Below, piece after piece: positions 55,431 through 64,000 of a DNA stretch of 64,000 bases. The stretch comes from Orientallactaga sibirica (taxonomy: Eukaryota > Chordata > Mammalia > Rodentia > Dipodidae): positions 1,321,001 to 1,385,000 of the forward strand of contig JAEOAD010001413.1 in assembly GCA_036365145.1 (NCBI GenBank), read 5' to 3'. The position numbers and the translations under genes are program-made. Under the pieces are notes generated by a model. That model worked only from the letters and a program-made list of their open reading frames with translations. It was not told the origin of the DNA and did no database searches. Within the stretch, counting starts at the first letter, position 1. Each line of letters opens with the position of its first letter.

Positions 55431-55745
55431 TTATTGTGTGTGTGTGTGTGTGTGTATCTGTCTGTGTGTGTGGATGTGTAAGGTAGGCATGTGGGTGGGC
55501 ATGAGCCACGCACACATGTGGAGGTCTGAGGACAGCTCCCGGTGTTCGTCCTGTCCCTCCACCCTGCTAGGGACAGGGTCTCCCTTGCTTTGTTTTTGCT
55601 GTTCAGCTTCCCGTGCTCTGAGCTCCTGCACTCTCCTGGCTCTGCCTCCCGTTGTCATAAGTGTGTTGGGATCACAGATGTATATGTAACATTGCATCTT
55701 CCTTCCTCCCTCCTTCCCTCCCTCCCTTCCTTCCTTCCTTCCTTC
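55431..55745 (-). mobile_element. B4-type SINE and CCTT repeat
   Basis: Antisense B4 with TG-rich tail, 'gtggaggtctgaggacagct' and 'gacagggtctcccttgcttt', then a (CCTT)n-type run 55700-55745. Confidence 0.65.
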
Positions 55746-55795
55746 TTTTTTTCATTTTTGCCATACTGGAAATGGAATCCAGAGCTGTCTGTATG

Positions 55796-56262
55796 CTTGG
55801 CAGGAGCTCTACCACTGAGCCACACCCCCAGCCCCTCACTGGGGGATTCTAGGCAAGAACTCTTTCTGAGCCATTCCCCAGCCCCTCACTGGGGGATTCG
55901 AGGCAGGTGTTCTACCACTGAGCCACACCCCCAGCCCCTCACTGGGGGATTCTAGGCAGGAGTTCTACCACTGAGCCACGACCCCAGCCCCTCACTGGGG
56001 GATTCTAGGCAGGAGCTCTACCACTGAGCCACACCCCAGCCCCTCACTGGGGGATTCTAGGCAGGAGCTCTACCACTGAGCCCCACCCCAGCCCCTCACT
56101 GGGGGATTCTAGGCAGGAGCTCTACCACTGAGCCACGTCCCCAGCCCCTCACTGGGGGATTCTAGGCAGGAGCTCTACCACCGAGCCACGCGCCCAGCCA
56201 CCTCAACTCTTCACTGGGGGATTCTAGGCAGGAGCTCTACCAATGAGCCATGCCCCCAGTTC
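55796..56262 (-). repeat. 53-bp ID-derived minisatellite (array 4)
   Basis: About nine units of the same sequence and orientation as arrays 1-3, including 'ctcactgggggattctaggc'. It is followed directly by an antisense B1. Confidence 0.9.
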
Positions 56263-56264
56263 TC

Positions 56265-56505
56265 TTTTTTGTTTTGTTGGTTTGTTTTTTGGTTTTTCAA
56301 GGTAGGGTCTCACTCTAGCTCATGCTGACCTGGAATTCACTATGTAGTCTCAGGGTGGCCTAGAACTCACGGTGATCCTCCTACCTCTGCCCCCTGAGTG
56401 CTGGGATTAAAGGCGTGCTCCACCATGCCCAGTGATGCCAGTTCACTTTTTAGTGTGTACTTTGAGACAGGGTCTTACTAAGTTGCCCAGGCTGGCCTTA
56501 AACAA
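56265..56505 (-). mobile_element. two B1 SINEs
   Basis: Young antisense B1 56265-56432 and a short older antisense B1 fragment 56440-56505. Confidence 0.75.
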
Positions 56506-56559
56506 AATATATACTGTTTGTGTGTGCGGGATGGGGGCACGCACATGCCATTGCATGTG

Positions 56560-59050
56560 TGTGGAGGTCAGAAGACAACTTCCGGGTGTTGGCTCCCTCC
56601 TTCCATCTCGTTTGAGACAGCATTTCTCTTGTTATTTTGCCATTGGGAAGGCCAGACTAGCTGGCCAGCGAGCTTCGGGATTCTCCTAACTACCTCCCAG
56701 TGTTGTAGGTGCACTGGGCTTACAGACACATGCACTAGTGTGTCTCACATCCCTGGAGTCCTGCTTTAAGTGTGTGCTGAGGATCTGAACTCTGGTCGGC
56801 AGCCTTGCAGAACCTGCGCCACCACACCCACCCCTAAGTGTCTCATAGGACTATGAGAAAAAGCAAGTGGGGGCTGCATCCTCCCAACCTGGTCAGCCAT
56901 AGGGTAGCAAGAAAAGCATCAACCCTGCCTTCTGTTCCCCAGCCCTAACCAGGCTTTCTAGAAAGTACTGTGTGGCTCACAGGGGCCCCTCATCCTCCCC
57001 TCCTTCTAGTCTCCTCTTGACTGAGCCAAGTCAGTGGTTTATAAGCAGATTTTAGGAACAGAACTCTTTTTCCCCCCCTCCATAAAACCTTGTCACCCTG
57101 ATATATAAAACAGATTAAAGGCTGAAGAATAAACATTGAACTTTAAAACAAGTAGAAGAATGTATACAGTCCAGTGAAGCTGGGACAGGGTAGGACTTCT
57201 CAAAGAGCAAGCAACAGGGGGAGGTGGTTTAATGTGGTGGATTGGACACACATGTTTTCCTAGAGGGGCGTGGGAGGTAGAGAAATAAAAGGTATAAAAG
57301 CCACATAGCGAAGAGAAAGACGGCAGGGGTGTCTGAGCAGACAAGACATGAGAATAACATCTTGCAAGATGGAATGCAGTCGGGCGCCCTGTCTCAATCC
57401 CTGCAAATGGAGGTCAAGGAGGGACTGGAGGACTGGGAGGTCAAGGCCACCAGACCTTCCTAAGACTGAGACAGAGGGGTCCTCGTTGGGGATGGCAACT
57501 ATCAAAGAGCAAGACCCACAGGCACTGGCATTTGGAGGAAGTCTGTCATGAACCAGTGCCCACAAAGTTGAGTGAGGAGGGACAATTTCCAGTCATCAAG
57601 GGACTGCTATGTGGGCCCTTGGGGACTTCTGGTGTCTTACATTGCTTATAGCTACAGAGTCCTGGTGAGATGGACAGAGATCAATAGGAGCACATTGAGC
57701 TGGAGAGATGACTTAGCAGTTGAGACGCTTGCCTGCAAAGCCTAAGGACCCATGCTAGACTTTAGATCCCAAGTAAGCCAGATGCACAAAGGTGAGGCAA
57801 GCACAAGGTTGTATGCACCCACTAGGTGGCGCAAGTGTCTGGAGTTCCATTGCAGTGGCTGAGGCCCTGGCGCACTTATTCTTTCTCCCTCTCAAATAAA
57901 AATATAAAAATTTAAAAAGAAACACATTGCCATCATCCCACCCCCGTTCTGTCGGTGGCTCAGTCCTCATCCCTCACGTTATTCCACACTCATTTTTAAA
58001 AATATTATATTTTTATTTATTTATTTATTTGACAGAGAAAGAGGGAGAGAGAGAGAGATTGAGAATGGGCATGCCAGGGCCTCCAGCCACTGCAAACGAA
58101 CTCCAGACACGTGAGCCTCCCTTGTGCATCTGGCTAACATGGGTCCTGGGGAATTGAACCTGGGTCCTTTGGCTTTGCAGGCAAGCGCCTTAACCGCTGA
58201 GCCATCCCTCCAGCCCGTCCACACTCGTTCTTATCCATCCCCTGGCCACCCTCATCCATCCCCCAGGACCCTCCTCACTCATGCTCCACATCATCCTCCA
58301 TCCACCCCTCATACCTCCCCCATCTTCATCCCCTGCCACCCCACCCTCCTTCATGTACCCCCACCTTAGCCCCACTCATTCCTAGCATTCCCCTACTTGC
58401 CCTCCAAACACCCCCCACCCACTCCCTCTTCAGCCCCCACCTATCAATCAGCTATCCGTGACCCATGCCACCCATCCCTCAACTCATCCTCTACCCATCC
58501 CCCTCCCCGTTGCCCTAGTCCCCCCACCCATCCCTCATTCCTCCTTTCCCCTTATCCCTCACTCCTCCCCACCACGCTCACCCCCACCTACTCCTCACCA
58601 TATCGAGTAACCCAGACGCCGCCCCTTCCTCTCATTCACTCCTCAATCCACCCTTCCAGCATCTCTCCATCCAGCTCTGTGAAAATTCATGAGGCCATTT
58701 GTGGCTGTTCATCAAAGATGGCTGTGGTGATAGAATAGTGTGGATGAGGTAGGGGATCCTGTGGGCTCTTTGAGATCACAGCTACATGAATCCTTGCCCC
58801 CTCCCAGTAGCCATGTCCTGTAGCCATCCCCCACACACTCAGCTCAAGTTGTTTGTCTTTCTTTTTTTTTTTCTTTGTTTTTGTTTTTGTTTTGGTTTTT
58901 TCGAGGTAGAGTCTCACTCTAGCCCAGGCTGACCTGGAATTCACTTGGTAGACTCAGGATGGCCTTGAACTCATGGTGATCCTCCTACCTCTTCCTCCCA
59001 AGTGCTGGGATTAAAAGCGTGTGCTACCACGTCCTGCTCTTTCCCCTTTT

Positions 59051-59102
<52 letters not shown>

Positions 59103-59106
59103 TTTC
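56560..59106. repeat. 2.55-kb tandem duplication, copy 1
   Basis: From 'tgtggaggtcagaagacaac' to a (CTTT)n ending 'cttcctttc'. It contains an antisense B4 part (56560-56830), unique sequence 56830-57690, sense Dip 57695-57915 with 'cccactaggtggcgcaag', antisense Dip 57990-58216, a C-rich tract 58216-58660 and antisense B1 58860-59036. No exon recognised. Confidence 0.92.
58216..58660. repeat. degenerate pyrimidine-rich (CCATCCC)-type tract
   Basis: About 440 bp almost free of G on the plus strand, built from 'catccccc', 'cctcactcat' and 'cacccc' variants. The matching tract of copy 2 is at about 60766-61207. Confidence 0.8.
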
Positions 59107-61602
59107 TGTGGAGGTCAGAAGACAACTTCCGGGTGTTGGCTCCCTCCTTCCATCTCGTTTGAGACAGCATTTCTCTTGTTATTTTGCCATTGGGAAGGCC
59201 AGACTAGCTGGCCAGCCAGCTTCGGGATTCTCCTAACTACCTCCCAGTGTTGTAGATGCACTGGGCTTACAGACACATGCGCTAGTGTGTCTCACATCCC
59301 TGGAGTCCTGCTTTAAGTGTGTGCTGAGGATCTGAACTCTGGTCGGCAGCCTTGCAGAACCTGTGCCACCACACCCACCCCTAAGTGTCTCATAGGACTA
59401 TGAGAAAAAGCAAGTGGGGGCTGCATCCTCCCAACCTGGTCAGCCATAGGGTAGCAAGAAAAGCATCAACCCTGCCTTCTGTTCCCCAGCCCTAACCAGG
59501 CTTTCTAGAAAGTACTGTGTGGCTCACAGGGGCCCCTCATCCTCCCCTCCTTCTAGTCTCCTCTTGACTGAGCCAAGTCAGTGGTTTATAAGCAGATTTT
59601 AGGAACAGAACTCTTTTCCCCCCCCTCCATAAAACCTTGTCACCCTGATATATAAAACAGATTAAAGGCTGAAGAATAAACATTGAACTTTAAAACAAGT
59701 AGAAGAATGTATACAGTCCAGTGAAGCTGGGACAGGGTAGGACTTCTCAAAGAGCAAGCAACAGGGGGAGGTGGTTTAATGTGGTGGATTGGACACACAT
59801 GTTTTCCTAGAGGGGCGTGGGAGGTAGAGAAATAAAAGGTATGAAAGCCACATAGCGAAGAGAAAGACGGCAGGGGTGTCTGAGCAGACAAGACATGAGA
59901 ATAACATCTTGCAAGATGGAATGCAGTCGGGCGCCCTGTCTCAGCCCTGCAAATGGAGGTCAAGGAGGGACTGGAGGACTGGGAGGTCAAGGCCACCAGA
60001 CCTTCCTAAGACTGAGACAGAGGGGTCCTCATTGGGGATGGCAACTATCAAAGAGCAAGACCCACAGGCACTGGCATTTGGAGGAAGTCTGTCATGAACC
60101 AGTGCCCACAAAGTTCAGTGAGGAGGGACAATTTCCAGTCATCAAGGGACCGCTATGTGGGCCCTTGGGGACTTCTGGTGTCTTACATTGCTTATAGCTA
60201 CAGAGTCCTGGTGAGATGGACAGAGATCAATAGGAGCACATTGAGCTGGAGAGATGACTTAGCAGTTGAGACGCTTGCCTGCAAAGCCTAAGGACCCATG
60301 CTAGACTTTAGATCCCAAGTAAGCCAGATGCACAAAGGTGAGGCAAGCACAAGGTTGTATGCGCCCACTAGGTGGCGCAAGTGTCTGGAGTTCCATTGCA
60401 GTGGCTGAGGCCCTGGCGCACCTATTCTTTCTCCCTCTCAAATAAAAATATAAAAAATTTAAAAAGAAACACATTGCCATCATCCCACCCCTGTTCTGTC
60501 GATGGCTCAGTCCTCATCCCTCACTCACGTTATTCCACACTCATTTTTTAAAATATTATATTTTTATTTATTTATTTATTTGACAGAGAAAGAGGGGGAG
60601 AGAGAGAGAGAGAGAATGGGCATGCCAGGGCCTCCAGCCACTGCAAACGAACTCCAGATGCATGCGCCCCCTTGTGCATCTGGCTAACATGGGTCCTGGG
60701 GAATTGAACCTGGGTCCTTTGGCTTTGCAGGCAAGCGCCTTAACCACTGAGCCATCCCTCCAGCCCGTCCACACTCATTCTTATCCATCCCCTGGCCACC
60801 CTCATCCATCCCCCAGGACCCTCCTCACTCATGCTCCACATCATCCTCCATCCACCCCTCATACCTCCCCCATCTTCATCCCCTGCCACCCCACCCTCCT
60901 TCATGTACCCCCACCTTAGCCCCACTCATTCCTAGCATTCCCCTACTTGCCCTCCAAACACCCCCCACCCACTCCCTCTTCAGCCCCACCTATCAATCAG
61001 CTATCCGTGACCCATGCCACCCATCCCTCAACTCATCCTCTACCCATCCCCTCCCGTTGCCCTAGTCCCCCCACCCATCCTTCATTCCTCCTTTCCCCTT
61101 ATCCCTCACTCCTCCCCACCACGCTCACCCCCACCTACTCCTCACCATATCGAGTAACCCAGACGCTCGCCCTTCCTCTCATTCACTCCTCAATCCACCC
61201 TTCCAGCATCTCTCCATCCAGCTCTGTGAAAATTCATGAGGCCATTTGTGGCTGTTCATCAAAGATGGCTGTGGTGATAGAATAGTGTGGATGAGGTAGG
61301 GGATCCTGTGGGCTCTTTGAGATCACAGCTACATGAATCCTTGCCCCCTCCCAGTAGCCATGTCCTGTAGCCATCCCCCACACACTCAGCTCAAGTTGTT
61401 TGTCTTTCTTTTTTTTTTTCTTTGTTTTTGTTTTGGTTTTGGTTTTTTCGAGGTAGAGTCTCACTCTAGCCCAGGCTGACCTGGAATTCACTTGGTAGAC
61501 TCAGGATGGCCTTGAACTCATGGTGATCCTCCTACCTCTTCCTCCCAAGTGCTGGGATTAAAAGCGTGTGCTACCACGTCCTGCTCTTTCCCCTTTTTTC
61601 TC

Positions 61603-61648
<46 letters not shown>

Positions 61649-61652
61649 TTTC
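59107..61652. repeat. 2.55-kb tandem duplication, copy 2
   Basis: Head-to-tail copy with a 2547-bp offset, about 98-99% identical by eye. Differences include 'tcactcacgttattcc' against 'tcacgttattcc', a rewritten short stretch in the antisense Dip near 60655 and small indels in the C-rich tract. The junction lies in the (CTTT)n run. Confidence 0.92.
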
Positions 61653-61664
61653 TTTCTTCCTTCC

Positions 61665-61709
<45 letters not shown>

Positions 61710-61715
61710 TTTCTT
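61600..61715. repeat. (CTTT)n microsatellite
   Basis: Long CTTT run with CCTT and CTTC interruptions at the end of duplication copy 2. Confidence 0.95.
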
Positions 61716-62335
61716 TCTTCGAGGTAGGGTCTCACTATAGCTCAGGCTGACCTGGCAGTCACTATGTATTCTCAGAGTGACCTTGAACTCATGGCGATCC
61801 TCCTACCTCTGCCTCCCAAGTGCTGGGATTAAAGGAGTGCACCACCATGCCCGGCCTTCTTTCTTTCTTTTTACAGTTAATTAATTATTTCCAAATGAAC
61901 TCCAGATGCATGCACCACTTTATGCATCTGGCTTTATGTGGGTACTGGGGAATTGAACCCAGGTAGTTAGACTTTGCAGGCAAGCACCTCATCTGCTGAG
62001 CCATCTCTCCAGCTCTTTTTTTTTTTTGAGGTAGGGTTTCACTCTAGCCCAGGCTAACCTGGAAATCACTGTGTAGTCTCTGGGTGGCCTTGAACTCATG
62101 GCGATCCTCCTACCTCTGCCTCCCCAGTGCTGGGATTAAAGGCGTGTGCCACCACGCCTGGCCTTACATTGACTTTTTAAGGGTGAGGGTTTTAAAAAAA
62201 ATTTTTAGGCATGGTCTTAAACGTAGCTCAGGCTGGCCTCAAACTCACTTTGTAGCCAAGAATAACCTTGAGCTCCTCATCCTCCTGCCTCCACCTCCTG
62301 AGTGCTGGGCTTTCAGGCGTGCACCATCACACCCA
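61716..62335 (-). mobile_element. cluster of antisense SINEs
   Basis: B1 61716-61856; 5'-part Dip 61880-62014; B1 62016-62162; old B1 62205-62335. Confidence 0.8.
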
Positions 62336-63734
62336 ACTTGGAATGGTGTTGGAGAAACATTTTGCACCTTGAGCCTCTGCCACTTCTGCCCACACTGGGA
62401 GGCCCCCACCCCATGTCTGCAGAGCCAGCAGGAAGGCCCAGCAGGCCACCGTGGACGTGGGTCCACTGTGATGCTAGCGCCCGTGTCCTCTCAGGGCACT
62501 GGGAAAACCACGTTCTTGAGGCATTTAGGGGTTGTTTCCAGGGTCTGAAACAACAAACAGAACCCTTTGCAGGGGGCAAGGCCAGCAGAGGGAGGGGACC
62601 TTGGGCTCTGCAGGGACCCATTTCTGGAAGTGTGTTGGGCTGGGTTCCGTTTGCTCTGGCATTGGGTGCTCCGCTTGGCAGGTGCTAAGTGGCTTGGCCG
62701 TTGGCAGACACAGAGTGTGGGGGAGGAAGTGCATCCCGCCGTCCTCCAGCCCTGGTGAGGCCCCGGAGACCCAGCTGGTTTGGCTTCCCCATGTCACCAG
62801 CCTGGGCAGGCGCTCCAGATCTGGCTGGGTTTATGGCTCCCCTGGTATCCATCTCTGACAGGCAGTGAAAGCATGCTTGTTTAACTTGCTCTCATTATTC
62901 ATGGGAGAGGTGCAAACACAGAAACTGCGTTGGCGGAGCTATCCGGTTCCGGATTCTGTGACCCAAAGACCCGCCTGCCCTGCTGTGGCCCTCCATCACA
63001 TTGTGGGCTCAAACTTCAGGGATCCTGAGAACTCTTAAGGGCTTCTGATCGCTTCCATAGCAAGCCCTAAGCACCCAGGACGGCGGCACGTTTCCTGCCG
63101 TATAGAACACACACCAGAAGGGACAATTCACCAAGTCCTGTGTGTCACGAAGGCACCCGGTGGCTGGCAGTGGCGGCACAAGTCTGTAGTCTCAGCTGCG
63201 GGAGTCCCAGCCATTCCCTCTTCTGCCAGGCCAATCCCCCCCCCCCCACTGAGACACACCAGCTAATAATGAGCCACAATTCCTTTCAGCTGAGCCACAC
63301 CCTCTCTCTCTGGGACATGCCCTCTACACCTGGGACACCACCCCTCTCTCAGTGGTCTACACACACCCTTTCAGTTGGGCCACATCATCTCTCACTGGGA
63401 CACATCCCCTTAAATGGAAACACACTCTACTCAGCTATTGCACAGCTTCCTCCACTGGGACACACTCCCACCAGCCCAGCCGTGTCTCTTCTCATACAGA
63501 TCACATCCCTCCAGCCAGGTCACACCATCTTGCTATCCCCCAGTCTTGACACTTGTAGCTCCTTGCGCAGGACAGTCCTACTGCTTGACTCCTCCTTTTG
63601 GTAATTCCTCCTCGATCTTAGAAGCCCTGGCTCAGCTAGAGAGACACACGTTGACATACATGAGAGAGGCACCGCCCACGGTAGCTATCTGCAAGGAAAG
63701 TTGGTTCTGGCCATCCATCATGGAAACTCCAGTG
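62336..63734. other. unique 1.4-kb stretch with degenerate tandem repeat
   Basis: Repeat-poor; this is where an upstream EMID1 exon could be, but no EMI-domain Cys/Trp pattern with splice borders was seen. 63190-63545 is built from imperfect 'ctgggacacac' and 'gagccacac' units. Confidence 0.45.
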
Positions 63735-63753
63735 CGGCGCTAGGGGGCGCTGT
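63735..63753 (+). promoter_or_regulatory. CTCF-like motif
   Basis: 'gcggcgctagggggcgctgt' matches the CTCF core with CTAGGGGGCGCT intact; CpG-rich non-SINE surroundings. Confidence 0.5.
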
Positions 63754-63819
63754 GAGCTCAAAGGCTGCGGGGAGCCGGAGCGGTGCCTTTAAAGAGAAGT
63801 CTCAGCTAAAGTTGTCACA

Positions 63820-64000
63820 CCCTTAGCATCCATCAGATTGTGCATCTGGCTTTCGTGGGTATTGGGAAATCAAACTGGGATCCTTTGGCTTAGCAGACAA
63901 AGGCCTTCACTGCAAAGCCATCTCTGCAGCCCACTAAATATTTTTTTTAATAATTTTTATTTATTTATTTGAGAGAGAGAGATACAGAAATAGGCAGGTA
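63820..64000 (-). mobile_element. two Dip SINEs, second cut by window edge
   Basis: Truncated antisense Dip 63830-63933 ('ttgtgcatctggctttcgtg' to 'catctctgcagccc'), then the tail and GA tract of another antisense Dip from about 63940. Confidence 0.8.

Noticed and set aside
62245..62858. Several overlapping 70-130 codon frames as an upstream EMID1 exon
   Set aside because: Pattern lacks the spaced Cys and aromatic residues of an EMI domain and has no matching splice borders.

Overview
This window is mammalian (rodent) genomic DNA. Almost every kilobase carries short rodent retroposons: 7SL-derived B1 elements, ID and ID-B1 fusion (B4-type) elements, and very many copies of a tRNA-derived B2-superfamily SINE whose body (tail of AAATAAATAAA, internal CT-rich tract, core reading 'gccagatgcacaagg') looks like the Dip SINE of jerboas and relatives (Dipodoidea). 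A dipodid rodent such as a jerboa is the best guess. That assignment is from remembered family features, not from a search.

One protein-coding gene is recognisable: the 3' two-thirds of EMID1 (EMI domain-containing protein 1, a secreted collagen-like matrix glycoprotein), on the minus strand from about 51.9 kb down to about 29.6 kb. Ten coding exons with GT-AG sites and mutually consistent phases encode about 312 residues: a Cys/coiled-coil hinge, a Pro-rich linker, a first collagenous block (23 Gly-X-Y triplets), a spacer, a second collagenous block with three lost glycines, a C-terminal coiled coil and a basic tail ending in a stop codon at 31004-31006. A 3' UTR with an AATAAA signal at 29607-29612 follows. 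The N-terminal signal peptide and EMI-domain exons were not found and probably lie beyond 64000 or in the repeat-rich 52-64 kb. The listed open reading frames elsewhere are mostly translations of SINEs and microsatellites, not genes.

Layout: 1-29.5 kb is intergenic, with SINE clusters, an old LINE-1 ORF2 relic (12.8-17.1 kb) containing a 1.3-kb tandem duplication, and a 1.2-kb array of 53-bp units (18.1-19.3 kb). 29.6-51.9 kb is EMID1; two more arrays of the same 53-bp unit sit in its introns. 52-64 kb holds dense SINEs, a solo endogenous-retrovirus LTR with a 6-bp target duplication (53.7-54.4 kb), a fourth 53-bp array (55.8-56.3 kb) and a 2.55-kb tandem duplication (56.6-61.7 kb).

Most interesting signals: (1) the 53-bp satellite is made of the 5' part of an ID SINE, each typical unit keeping a pol III A box, with dimeric ID elements elsewhere in the window carrying the same junction; (2) glycine losses confined to two small, skippable collagen exons of EMID1, one with a tetranucleotide microsatellite as its polypyrimidine tract; (3) a Dip SINE subtype that carries a CTCF-like core; (4) sites hit by two or three successive SINE insertions at one target sequence.
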